The notes under the pieces were generated by a model. That model had not been told where the DNA came from, did not search any database, and saw nothing but the letters and a program-made list of their open reading frames with translations. From assembly GCF_018687715.1 (NCBI RefSeq), contig NC_056760.1, positions 5,183,501 to 5,247,500 of the forward strand: 64,000 bases of DNA, read 5' to 3'. How positions within the stretch are numbered: position 1 is the stretch's first letter; each line of letters starts with the position of its first letter. The stretch is from Carya illinoinensis (Eukaryota; Streptophyta; Magnoliopsida; Fagales; Juglandaceae). Shown one piece after another: positions 48,601 through 59,801 of the stretch. The position numbers and the translations under genes are program-made.

Positions 48601-49560
48601 TTCACCGACAAAATAAATTTCAACATTACTGAAATCAGAAACGCTTTTAACCTGTGTTTCCTACGAGACTTAATTATCATAGATCAATAAAGACATAACA
48701 CGTAAGAGTTACTTGAAAAAATACTATTTCAAGACCGGCAACTTTACTTGTCAAAAGACTTCAAGACCAGCATCCAGCTGGCTTTTCCATACACGGTATT
48801 GAATTTGAACCCAACATTTTAAGCATTATTTCAAGAGGAACTCAACTTCACACACGGTTTTGTTTTGAATTTTCGTTTGGGGGTGTCTGTGATTAGGGTC
48901 CGATAATTTGAGTTTTAGATAGTAAAAAGTTAGAATCAAATCTTTATATGTTCTGTTTAGTCGCTAAAAAATCGTAAGAAATTGTGATTTTAAATCTTAT
49001 GTATTAGATGAAGTTTTATTGAATTTTTTTGTATTCTATGTACGAACATATATATGCAAACAAATTTTAGATATGCTCGCTGCCAAACAAAAAAAAATTC
49101 TCAAAATTCAAGCTGAGCCGTATCGCACCATAGCAATAACTAAGTTAAAATTCTTTCACAAAAAATTCCTTATAACTTCAACAGAAAATTTCTTTGACAA
49201 AATCAAAACCAAACGCATCATTGCACTGTAAGACCTCCGGTCCAGGTGGAGGAGCTCCAGATGGCGAACGATAAAATCATTTGTATCATTCATATTTTTC
49301 TTCTATTTCTCGCATATCCTCTCTTTCTCCAAATAGATTTTTTTATTCCGTTTCTAATGTACAAATTTCACAAACTTCAGCAATCTCTCTTTGTCTCTCA
49401 ATCCCTATTTTCATTCCCAAGCACCCTCTTCTTTTTTCTCCGGCCTCTCTCTTGTTTCTCGCAAAATCTAATTCTCCAGATATTGTAAAAATAATTTCAA
49501 AATCCCAATTTCTTGCATTTTTGATATAGAGAGGGTTAGGGATTGAATTGTGTGTTTCAG
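45610..49560. other. Intergenic, no gene recognised
   Basis: The first few hundred bases are the expected MED26 3' region. T/A-rich segments at 47,039-47,240 and 47,280-47,480 resemble degraded MITEs (GTGATGCTAGGGCCACGAAG start). A TA run lies at about 46,938-46,958. Frames here are short and of low complexity. Confidence 0.45.
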
Positions 49561-49562
49561 TT

Positions 49563-49566
<4 letters not shown>

Positions 49567-49635
<69 letters not shown>
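49567..49635. repeat. (GA)n microsatellite, ~34 units
   Basis: An uninterrupted GA array of about 68 bases, one of the longest simple repeats in the window. Confidence 0.95.
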
Positions 49636-49638
<3 letters not shown>

Positions 49639-49848
49639 GTGAAAATCTGATTGTTCTACTACAATGCAGCGCATAAGGTGGGAAGTGGTTCTCTTATGTG
49701 GCTGTCATCTGTTGGCTTCCGATGAAATTGGATTATATGAGGCATCCGTCAGAAGTTATTCTCTACTAAAATTTACGTTACTACTCATTTTAGATTTCGT
49801 ATGTGGTCCCGTTGGATTCTCTTTTTTTTTTCATTGTTTTAATTGTAT

Positions 49849-50022
49849 GAGTGATACTATATATATTTATAGGTTATGCAAGTATCACGTATTCATTTTG
49901 AAAAAAAAATGATTTACTATTAAAAAAAATAGTTTTTTATATGTATCTCATATTTACACACTTTTTTTTAAATGAGTACGCAGCGTTTACACACTTTATG
50001 ACTGTAAATATATCATTTTTCT
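49849..50022. mobile_element. MITE family 1 copy
   Basis: Starts GAGTGATACTATATATATTTATAG with TATGCAAGTATCACGTATTCATTTTG. Ends GTACGCAGCGTTTACACAC, then TTTATGACTGTAAATATATCATTTTTC. The two arms are inverted repeats around a poly-A/T centre. Confidence 0.6.
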
Positions 50023-50088
50023 ATAAATAATCTAACAAACTAACATGGTTAAACCATGCAGTATATCAAGTTTTAAGATTACTTTTAT

Positions 50089-50351
50089 GAGTAATGTTAG
50101 ATACATTCATAAATTATACAAGCGTCGCAAAGTCATTTTAAAAAATATTAAGGTCCCACCATTAAAAAATTAGTTGTTGAGAAATAATACTTGCAATCAT
50201 AAGTGTGCAAATACCGCGTAATTATTTGGAAAAAATGAATAAATACGAGATTCACATGAAAAGAAAATTAAATTTTTAATAATGGACTCTACTCTTTTTC
50301 AAAGTGACTGTACGATACTTGCACACTTCACGACTGTATTTAGCATTACTC
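50089..50351. mobile_element. MITE family 1: one half copy plus one full copy
   Basis: A left-arm half copy (50089-50178: GAGTAATGTTAGATACATTC, CAAGCGTCGCAAAGTCATTTT) abuts a full copy at 50179-50351. The full copy starts GAGAAATAATACTTGCAATC and ends with the inverted arm GTATTTAGCATTACTC. This is the best-preserved member; its arms match over about 50 bases. Confidence 0.65.
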
Positions 50352-50359
50352 ATTTGTAT

Positions 50360-51650
50360 AAAATCTCTTTATGGTCATAGCACTTTTCTCTAGTTTATAA
50401 CATTACTCATATTTATAAAATTAATTACACGTGTTTTTATATTTGAAAAAAATCAATATTTTTAAGTATATGAAATCTTATGATTAGCTTTTCACCTCAA
50501 TAGTTTTACCATTTAAAATATGAGTAGTGATACACTTATAATTTTTTACAACTTACTTTAAATCAATTAATGTAATTGTGTCACTTCATTAAAAATTAAT
50601 TTTACTTTTACATAACTACTCTTATTTTTAAGTAGAGTTGTAAAACAATTATACACTAATTGTAAATGTCACATTAGGCTACATTAACTTATACATAATA
50701 TATACTGACAAATTTAAAAGTTACATTATTAGTTTTTAAATTGTGTTCATATTTACAAATTTAAATTTATAATTTGAGTCTAAATATTTATTTTTGATAA
50801 TTTTTTAACTCAAGAATAGTTTTTGAATCCAAATTAACCAGTACACTATTGAAATAAGCGAGAAGCGGGATGAATGAGGGGTTCGCCCCCACCCCTCCCT
50901 CAACATCGGGGTTGGAAACCTTACATTCCACATCCCGGGGCGGGGTTAAAAACCCCACCCTCTACCTATGTGGGGTACGGAGTGCAGGAAAGGGTCGACC
51001 CCACCCTTGCATGGGCAGGCAACACCGTAGCATCCTATCTCTATATATGCATCTCTCATCGTACTTGTGACTCTCACTATATACGTGCAAAGACTGCTAA
51101 ATCCATCCCAAGCCTTACAGCTAATTCTTTGATTTTAATTATTTTAATTGTTTGATATTATACAAAAACGATAATGATTAAAAAATATAAACAATATATT
51201 CTTAAAAATTATATTATGAGAGGGATTCCTCTACTCCTCTCATCCTATTATATATACCATCATCTATTTAACAGGAATTTGAATTCTTTAAAATTAATAT
51301 TCATGGTTTAAAACGTAGAAGAGAAATTGATATATGATGTTTGGGTCAAAACATTTATAATATTACGAATAAGTTTTTTGAAAATATTGAATTTTAATAA
51401 ATATTTAAAAAAAAAGGAAAATGATATACTTATAATTACTTTATAACTTTATATGAAATTGATGATAGTTTTATAATATTAAAATTTATTTTGAATAGGA
51501 TAATATAATTGTATTATTCAATTAAAAATAAATCATAAAATAATTATAAAAACATTTATGTGTATAATATTTGAGAACTCAATTACCATAATCTGTTTGC
51601 TAAAGGTACCCAACGAAGCCTAAAATGAAAACAAAAGAAATAAAATTATT
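50360..51650. other. AT-rich intergenic with a GC-rich repeat patch
   Basis: AT-rich except at about 50,866-51,010, where GGGGTTCGCCCCCACCCC- and CCCGGGGCGGGG-like sequence forms inverted GC-rich blocks. It resembles the G-rich patch at 28.3 kb and is probably a fragment of a repeat. No gene recognised. Confidence 0.4.
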
Positions 51651-51777
51651 TTTGTATGCTTCTACGTTATGTTTCTTATCCAACACCACCATAAGTGCTT
51701 TGGAACAGCTGTCATTCCCAAGACAAAATGGCAACCCACCTCGTCCTTTCATGTGTTGATTAAACGAAGTAAAGAGT

Positions 51778-51982
51778 ACACGTGGCCAGATTAAACCTGA
51801 AATTTTCGGAAAGGATTTCCGTCACGTCATCAAGCGGTGACAGAAACAGAAGTCACCCAAGTTCAGGCTCGATAAAGACAGGATTCCTACGTACAATACG
51901 AGCCACCCACCACCGAATCCTGAAGAGTAGCGTTAATGTTCAATGACGTGTCGTTTTGACAACTGAGTTTGGACCACGTGTC
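51778..51982. promoter_or_regulatory. Cluster of ABRE/G-box-like ACGTG motifs
   Basis: ACACGTGGC (51778-51786), GACGTGTC (51945-51952) and CCACGTGTC (51974-51982) are matches to bZIP-binding ABA-response elements, within a moderate-GC, non-repetitive island (about 51,650-52,200). A short plus-strand ATG frame of 28 codons (52114-52200, MGGTTATAPSGLPG...) follows. No downstream gene body is recognised, so this could be an orphan promoter or remnant. Confidence 0.35.
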
Positions 51983-52556
51983 GAATTGGGATCTATACTG
52001 ACGGAGTACGTTTGACATTATGACGGCAGATAAAAACAAATCTTCACAACTCGTTGGTGGCAGCCTGGCGACGATCGAAACCATAATTCTTGTACAGTGA
52101 GACACCGAGAGTGATGGGTGGCACTACAGCCACCGCTCCCAGCGGGTTACCTGGTGTTACTCCCACCGCTGGAAACTCTCGCTGGACTCTTGCTAGCTAA
52201 TGTGTTTTGAGATTTTGTTTTTGTTTTTTTTACATAGATTATTTTAACACATTTAAATATTTTTAAAAAAATAAAAAAATTCACAATATTATTAAAAAAT
52301 ACTTATTTAATCATTAAAAAAAATCACAGCTATAAAAATCAATGGTAGAATTATTGATAAGAGTAGAATATAAATGTGTGTTTTTTATTTTATTTTTTAT
52401 TATATGTATTTTTTAACACTTTAAAATATATATTTTTTAAAATCACAATATTATTAAAAAATATTTTATTAAAAAAATCAAAAAAAAAATTTTCTGACAA
52501 CGACAACTAGGAGCGGTGGACTTAACTTTTTCAGAGGGATACACCAGAGCCATTTG

Positions 52557-52722
52557 ATAAATGAATAATATAAAATATAATCATGAATTATATAAATATT
52601 GCATACTTTTTTTATAAAAAAAAGTCATATCTATTATTAATTTAATGTATGGTTTATATTTAGTCATTGTTTTAATAACATACAATGTTTATACATTTTA
52701 TAACTATAAATATTATTTCTTA
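52557..52722. mobile_element. MITE family 1, diverged copy
   Basis: The left arm AATAATATAAAATATAATCATGAATTATATAAATATTGCATAC and the right arm CATACAATGTTTATACATTTTATAACTATAAATATTATTTC are inverted. The centre is A/T-rich. Confidence 0.5.
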
Positions 52723-53092
52723 TAATAAATCGTAGTGTGAATTATAAAAAAAATATTATATATTATCTATTAATATCTAAATTTATTATTTTAATAATAT
52801 TATAACGTTACTCATATATAAATAAACTTATCTGAATTAGTGTAACATCTTAAATTTAACATCTGTATAATATTATTTGACGTGGCAAACAATCAAATTA
52901 ATTATCTTTTTATGATTAATGCGATAGACACAAAGTAATGCTACTTGTAACATTGCATAAATGTACAATGTAAATGACATCAAGTGAATGTTACAATTTA
53001 ATTGTTATGAATAAATTGATGACTCGTGATGTGGTGTTTTCCCTTGTAAAAAATGTTATTGCGGCCTAGTATGATAGGTAAGAGTAATGTTA

Positions 53093-53222
53093 TATACAAT
53101 ACTGTCATTTTACTTTTATCATATTATATAAAATATGGTATATTTATTATTATTAAATGATAAAATATTATCTAATAGTGAAAAAAAAAGTAAGATAATA
53201 GTAGTGTATAGAATTTTCTAAT
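53093..53222. mobile_element. Foldback element, related to the 24.0-kb copy
   Basis: Starts near ATACAATACTGTCATTTTAC and ends TAAGATAATAGTAGTGTATAG. The middle GGTATATTTATTATTATTAAATG matches the 24.1-kb palindrome. It is shorter and less symmetrical. Confidence 0.5.
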
Positions 53223-53436
53223 AAATAATAATGAGATGATTTTAAGAGAAAAAAATAAGATAGAATGGAGAAAATACGGGCTTAAAAACTTGAGAAACCC
53301 TAATATTACTTATTAAAAATAAATTTAAAAAAAAAACTTGAGAAACCCTAATATGAGATGATAATTCTTCATTTTCTTTTTATCTTAAAATTATACCATC
53401 ATTACTCATTGAAAAGGTCGAATATAATATAGATTT

Positions 53437-53612
53437 TAGAAAAATGATATTTATAGTCGTGAATATGTAAACGCTGTATAATTATTTAAAAATAAATAAA
53501 TAATTAAATACGAGATTTATATGAAAAAAAAATTAATTTTTTAATAATAGACTCAACTTTTTTTAAAATAATTATATGATATTTGTATATTTTATAAAAT
53601 ATTATTTTAATT
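53437..53612. mobile_element. MITE family 1 copy
   Basis: Starts AGAAAAATGATATTTATAGTC and continues through TATGTAAACGCTGTATAATTATTT. Ends with the inverted arm AAATAATTATATGATATTTGTATATTTTATAAAATATT. The centre AAAAAATTAATTTTTTAATAAT is shared. Confidence 0.6.
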
Positions 53613-54579
53613 TTATGTGAATAATAACACATCATCAATATAATAATAAATATTATAAAATTTGGAGATAATGGCTTCCTAAAAAATCAATGTCGTAAAT
53701 ATTTATTTGATGTTTTTGTTTCATCTGTAATGGGTGACGCATAAGTGACGTACTGATAAACTACACAAGATAAAAGAAAGGAGAAAAATAAAAAATATAA
53801 TTCACAAGTATTTTTTAATTATTATTTTTTTAAGTAGAATGGATAGGCATGAGTTGGAGAGTGGCAACCATCATTGCACACGTCTCGTGTACATTACAGA
53901 AATTGGCACCTATCCCATCCTCAAAGAAGAGTTGAGGGTCCCATAATCCATTTATCATATCGGGAAAAGCGTTTTTGTCAATACATTACACGCATGGGTT
54001 TACAATGTTGGCACTCGTCCTCTGCTCCTAATCCATCCAATTCAATAAGAAAAATTTTTTTTGTCATCTTCACACTTCACACATTATATTTATTTTAATT
54101 TTTTTTTATTTTTTTTATAATAAATATGTAGTATGTAGATAATAAATAAAATAATTCAATAAGTTTAATAAGAATAAAATGAAATAAAAAAATAAAAAAT
54201 AATATTTTAATATATAAAATATGTGATGTGGGATGATATGTAACATTCCTCATTCAACAAAGTATCGCACCATTTTCCTTTCTTTTCCTTCTTCCTTTTC
54301 TTGAAGAAAAAGTAAAAGAGTGACTAATATAACTTGCTTTCAATTCTAAATATGGTCAACATCTATTTGGATAATTTTATTTATATTTTTATTAACAGGA
54401 TTAAATAATCTTAACACGTTTTCTATAATTTAAAAAAAATTAAAGGACAATGCTACTTCAACAATCAATAATCCTTACCGATCAGTCAATATTTTTTTCC
54501 TATTTTTAAACATTTTTTATATACATTTTTAGAAATAAAGAAACACAAATTTATTTAAAAATACTTTTTTCATCATTAA
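53613..54579. other. Intergenic, no gene
   Basis: AT-rich sequence with a short moderate-GC part at 53,840-54,050. Sequence from about 54,440 resembles other T/A-rich MITE remnants in the window. No coding evidence. Confidence 0.45.
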
Positions 54580-56820
54580 GTAAAAAAAATAAAAATAAAA
54601 TAAAATGCAATTCGCTAAAAAATTTCAATAAAAACTTTACGTGAGAATAATATTTTTCAAAATAATTTTTTGGTCAGTGATCACAAACACATAGCTTGAA
54701 AATATATATATATATATATATATATAAACCAAACATGCTCGCTGTAATTATTATTATTTATTTATGTTAAGAAAATTATGTCGATCGTGAAACAATTAAC
54801 AAATAATAAGAAAACTTGTAGATATGGTATTCCTTAATGCAGCAATTCGATAGTTAGCCAAAATTGGCATCATCAACGCAGTAATATGTTATTTCGTTTT
54901 GTTGATGGAAAATTATAGACATACACATAATTGATATAATTATACATTTTTATAAAAGAATTTATAAAAATTAATATCACTGATATATATATAAATACGT
55001 TCATTTTTTAAATATGATTGTAAAAATTATTGCATCACTTGTGCATACGGTGTATAATCGGTCCGATCCTATCTAGTTTTAGATAAAATTTAAGATCGAA
55101 CCGGTATTTATCGATTTTGTATTTTTTAAACATAATTACACATCTGTTCCTATCCTAAATAGGTACTCCAATTTTTTCTCTTTTTTAGTCATATTTGGTC
55201 TGATTTTCAGTTTTAATATACTATATTATATATTATACAAGATAGTATATTATAGTATATAATAATATAGTAATAATATATTGTAATATATTATAATTGT
55301 ATTATAAACTATAGTAATATATTATAGTATATAATATAGTGATATATTATAGTATATTATAATATATAGTGATATAGTATTAGTATAACTATTAATATGT
55401 AAAAAAATAAAAATAAAATAAAATGCAGTTCGTTAGAAAATTTTGATAAAAATTTTATGTGAGAATAGTATTTTTCAAAATAATTTTTTGGTCAGTTGAT
55501 CACAAACACATAACTTGAAAAAAAAATATATATAAACCAAACTTGCTCGCTGTAATAACTATTATTATTATTATTATTATTAGTTATGTTAATAAAATTA
55601 TGTAGATCGCGAAACAATTAACAAATAATAAGAAAACTTGTAGATATGGTATTCCTAATAGCACTCTCGTTAGACTATCTATATGTAAATTGACATTTTT
55701 AATAAATGTAAGATAAATTTAAATAATGACTATTCTATTTACATAAATCTTCATATTGAAATAGTTATTTTTCATTATATAACAATAAAATAATATAAGA
55801 TAAATTTGACTTTAAATATTCACATCAAATCTCCACATTGGATATCCATTTATTTATTATATAGTAATGAGTAATTAATAATTTAAAAAATATATAATTT
55901 TTTAATTAATAATTTATTTTATTTTATCATATTTTAATTATTAATTATTAGTTTATTTTATTTTATCACATTTTGTTATTTAGTTTATAAAAATTTGTAG
56001 AAATTTGTATATGTAAAAAGAGAGAAGAGAGAGTGTTATAAAAAAATAAAAAATAAGATTTACTATATATATAGTATAGACCAAATTTAAATTTTTCTTT
56101 ACCGATATTGTAACTAAAAACTACAAATTTTGATAATAAATAATTTATTGTAGCTGTGTTTTATATATAATAATAAAAAAGTATAATAAATTTTTAAAAT
56201 GACTAATACGGTGAGAATGCTCTTATTGCATCAATTCGATAGTTAGCCAAAATGTCAACGCCTGAACCCACGGCGGCGCCAAAATTGGCAAACTCAACGC
56301 AGTAATATATTATTTCGTTTTGTTGATGGAAAATTATAGACATACACATCATTGATATAATTATACATTTTTATAAAATAATTTATAAAAATTAATATCA
56401 CTGATCTATATATATATACGTTCATTTTTTAAATATGATTGTAAAAATTGTTGCATCACTTGTGCATATGGTGTGTAATCAATCCAGTCTAATCTGATTT
56501 TAAATAAAATTTAAGACTAAATCGATATATATCAATTTTATATTTTTCAAACTTAATTACACATCAGTTTCTCAGGTACTCTAATTTTATCGATTTTTAT
56601 CCTATTTGGTCTGGTTTTTAATTTTAATATACTATATTATAGATTATATAAGATAATATATTATAATATATAATACTATAGTAATAATATATTTATTACA
56701 TTGTAATATATTATAATTATATTATAAACTATAGTAATATATTATTATATATTATAATAGTGATATAGTATTAGTATAACTATTAATACGTACTATATAA
56801 TATTAGTATAACTATTAATA
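54580..56820 (+). repeat. Direct tandem duplication (~0.82 kb unit, two copies)
   Basis: Unit A (about 54580-55400) and unit B (about 55400-56820) are collinear. Both share AAATAAAATGCARTTCG near the start, GAACATTAACAAATAATAAG-like flanks, AGATATGGTATTCC, GTTATTTCGTTTTGTTGATGG-type sequence, TTGCATCACTTGTGCATA, and the long TATA-rich end. Unit B carries an extra 564-bp MITE and a 32-bp indel. Both contain the left end of a Mutator-like element, so the duplication followed that insertion. Confidence 0.85.
55659..56222. mobile_element. Tourist/Harbinger-like MITE inside duplicate unit B
   Basis: A 564-bp element ending AGCACTCTCGTTAGACTAT on the left and ATAGTC-like GACTAATACGGTGAGAATGCTC on the right (inverted). 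TAA (55656-55658) and TTA (56223-56225) flank it. Unit A has the empty site CCTTAATGC at 54833-54840, which shows the insertion and its target duplication directly. Confidence 0.75.
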
Positions 56821-59021
56821 AAATAAATAAAATGATATAATATTTTAAAATTTAATATTATATTCATTAATAATTTATCATATAATACTAAACTATTTTA
56901 TATATAATTATATATTATATATAAAAATTATAGACAATACAAAAATTAAAAAATATATATAAACCGATCTGGTCTGGTTAAAAAAAAAAAAAAAAGAACC
57001 GGACCTGTAACAGCCCGCTAAAAATTTAACGGTAAAATTTGTATTGGCTTTAGGAATCTCCTGAAGACCCGATAAGTCTTCAGGATTCTATTAATCTTAT
57101 AGTTAATGTTATTACTCACTGTGGTATCAGAAGTGTGTTTTTGATTATTGGAGATAGTTAGAAAGTTTTAATTGGACACATGGAAAGATTTTAGCCACCT
57201 TACTCTTCCAAGTCTACTCTCCACTTTTGGAAAATAGCCTAAACTGATTTTGTGGATATTATTAGATAAAAAAAAGAAATATCTTGAGTTAATTTTCGTG
57301 AATATTATTAGGTAAAAATATCTTGAACTGATTTTTATAGATATTATTAGATAAAAATATCTTAAGCTGATTTTTGTAGATATTAATGGATATAAATATC
57401 TTGAGATGGTCTTTTATAGATATTTTGGGTAGGAAAAATCTACACTCAACTCTCAACTCCAGCCTTATCCTCTTCCATATCTCGTCCATAAGTATTTCCA
57501 GCCACCACCCACGAACTTATCTTTCTTTCCATTAAAAGAATATCAAACACTCTCTCTCGGACAGCTTTTAGGAGTTCTTTTGCATGCCCATTTCAAAACT
57601 TTTTTCCTCGTAATCGAGCCTAAGGTTTTATAAGAAATGCGGAGATCGAGGTAAGTTAGCTTTTAACTTACTAACAATATATTATGTATGTGTGCTAAGT
57701 AAATGAACTACAATGTATATATATGTGTTATCATATATGTCATGTCATGCCAAGTTATCACATAATTGTCTATTACATAGAATTTATTCTGTCATCAGTT
57801 TTTATCTGTTACATAATATATTCTGTCATGTATTGCTATACATTACAAGTACGCCATGTTAAGTATGCCATCTATTGCATGTATGTTAAGTCATGTAATA
57901 TTCACTGTTATAAGTATGTCATATTAAGTATGTTGTCTATTATATATCATATTACGAAATGTTTCTATCTCAAGTTGGTTATGTCTTTCAATTTATGTTC
58001 AAGTCACGTTATGTTACGTCAGGGCTTCAGTCCTTCCGTATTCCAGTCATGTTTCATCTTGAGTTACATTCAGTTTCGTGGGGTCCACAACAACTGTGGC
58101 ACATTAAGTATGGGGTTACAACAATTGTGACACATACACTACGTGAGACACAACAATTGTGACATGTAGAATACATGGGGCCACAACAACTGTGAAGTAT
58201 GTATTTACACGTAGAATACATGGGGCCACAACAACTGTGGAGTATGTATTTTTCATGTTAAGTCAAGTTTCAGATCAAGTTCATGTCAAATCAAGTTCAG
58301 TTCACGTTTCAATTTAAGTTATGTCAATTATGTTATATTGTACATCAAGTTATGCTTCAATTATTTATGAATTTGATTATGCATTCATGATTTTACTGTC
58401 ATCCATGCATCATTAGCCTGTGTGGAAGTTTGTTTTGTTAACTTACTGAGATTTGTAATCAAATCTCACTGTGGTAGTCCCAACTACCATTCTCTTGAAT
58501 GGTAGATCTTGTTACAGGACCTGAAGGAGGATCAGGAACTGACCAACTAGACGCAGTCGACTGAACGACGGTGCGTCGTTAATATTAATATAGTAGTTAA
58601 ATTACTACTTGTACGATGGAGTTGCATTTCCAGTACTTTTTGGATCATAACTATTTTGGACTAGTGCTGTGATCTTAGTTATTCAATGGATCTTTATATA
58701 TGAAGTATGTTTTAAGTATTTAGAATATTTTCAGTTTGGTGCATAGTATTGCTAAAAAAAAAAATTATTCGCTGTGAATATTGCATAATGTTAGATACAT
58801 GTTAGAAATATTGCATCTTATATGTCATGAACGAGGACAGGTAACCTTGTGTTGCATGTCTTGACGCTTCAAATGTCCGTCCGATCCCAAACGGAATTTG
58901 GGGGCGTCACAGGACCTATTTTGATTGATTTTAAGAAAAATAAACTGATAACGAACTGATCAGATCTCATCGATTTGGTCCAATCCAATTTACAGATTCA
59001 CCAATTTTTTTTGACACCCCT
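56468..59021. mobile_element. Mutator-like non-autonomous element with 10-bp target duplication
   Basis: The left end ATGGTGTGTAATC and the right end GACACCCCT (inverted AGGGGTGTC) bound an element rich in TCGGTCC/GAACCGG-type and TA-rich sequence. ACTTGTGCAT flanks both ends (56458-56467 and 59022-59031), a 10-bp target duplication in the Mutator size range. A solo LTR is nested inside, so the original element was about 0.65 kb. A truncated copy of the left part lies in duplicate unit A from 55047. Confidence 0.65.
57006..58911. mobile_element. Solo LTR of an LTR retrotransposon
   Basis: A 1,906-bp segment starting TGTAACAGCCCG and ending GGGGGCGTCACA. It has the TG...CA ends of LTRs and near-inverted termini (TGTGACGCCCCC on the other strand). 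GGACC directly flanks both ends (57001-57005 and 58912-58916), a perfect 5-bp integrase target duplication. There is no gag-pol, primer-binding site or second LTR, so recombination between two LTRs is the likely origin. The frames inside (for example 57723-58130) are repeat-derived. The LTR carries two internal tandem arrays. The superfamily is uncertain; the termini suggest Ty3/Gypsy. Confidence 0.85.
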
Positions 59022-59071
59022 ACTTGTGCATGTCTTATTGTTCTTATTCGTTCATTCAGTTTATTTAAGTT

Positions 59072-59479
59072 GTGTTTGGATTTTAAGATGATTTGAATAG
59101 TGAATAGTAATATTTTATGAATCTCATTGAGATGAATTTAATTTTTTAGATCAAAATATATGAAATAAATTGAGCTTAGTTTAACTTTTTTTATGAAAGA
59201 TTAAAAAAGTAGTGAGTTTAATCAATAATTAATTTGAAAGGAGACAACCAAACAAATAATTGTTCTGCTTGACCACTGAGAATTCTCAAATGAGAATTTT
59301 GAGTTTTAAGATTAAATATTAAAATATAATATTTTAATATTATTATTATTTTAAAATTTGAAAAAGTTAAGAAAAAGTTGAATTGTTTATTATATTTTAT
59401 ATAAAAATTTGAAAAAATTATAATGATAAAATAAAAATTTTGTATTTGAAATGAAAAATTCAAATGGTCAAACAGGACC
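59072..59479 (+). mobile_element. MITE family 3-related sequence (composite)
   Basis: Begins GTGTTTGGATTTTAAGATG and ends AATGGTCAAACAGGACC. The interior has AATATTTTAATATTATTATT and GAAAAAGTTGAATTGTTTATTATATT, typical of family 3. The extra length suggests two overlapping copies. Confidence 0.5.
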
Positions 59480-59613
59480 TTAATATTCTATGATCACTTG
59501 TATAACTGGACAAGTACGCAATTCAGCATTTTCTAGGACCAGTATTCTATATCATTCATAAAAAGCAGCTACAAGTGTCAAATATATGTTACAATATTTA
59601 TCGAACATTTAGG

Positions 59614-59801
59614 CTGGTTTGGTTAACAAGAACTAAAATATCTTATTTATAAATTTTTAAAATTTTCATATAAAATCTAATATATAATTCAATTTTTTTC
59701 AAATTTTAAAACAAAATCGATATTATAATAATAATAATATTTTATTTAATGTTTAACAAAATATCTTATCTTATTTTATCTATACTGTATAATCAAACGA
59801 G
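59614..59801 (-). mobile_element. MITE family 3 copy, inverted
   Basis: Begins GGTTTGGTTAACAAGAAC and ends TATACTGTATAATCAAACGAG. The interior ATATAATTCAATTTTTTTCAAATTTTAAAAC and CTTATCTTATTTTATC match the reverse complement of the family. Confidence 0.55.

Noticed and set aside
49246..49529. Two overlapping hydrophobic plus-strand frames
   Set aside because: Low-complexity Phe/Leu/Ser-rich translations of pyrimidine-rich DNA next to a GA array; no family or splice evidence.
57723..58130. 135-codon plus frame
   Set aside because: Its composition reflects TATG/CATGTTA repeats within the solo LTR; no protein family resemblance.
58083..58250. CRISPR-like repeat array
   Set aside because: Repeats are short, imperfect and irregularly spaced, inside an LTR of a plant nuclear genome; no cas genes.
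57001..58916. Complete LTR retrotransposon or gene
   Set aside because: No second LTR, primer-binding site, gag or pol was seen in the window; only one LTR bounded by the target duplication.
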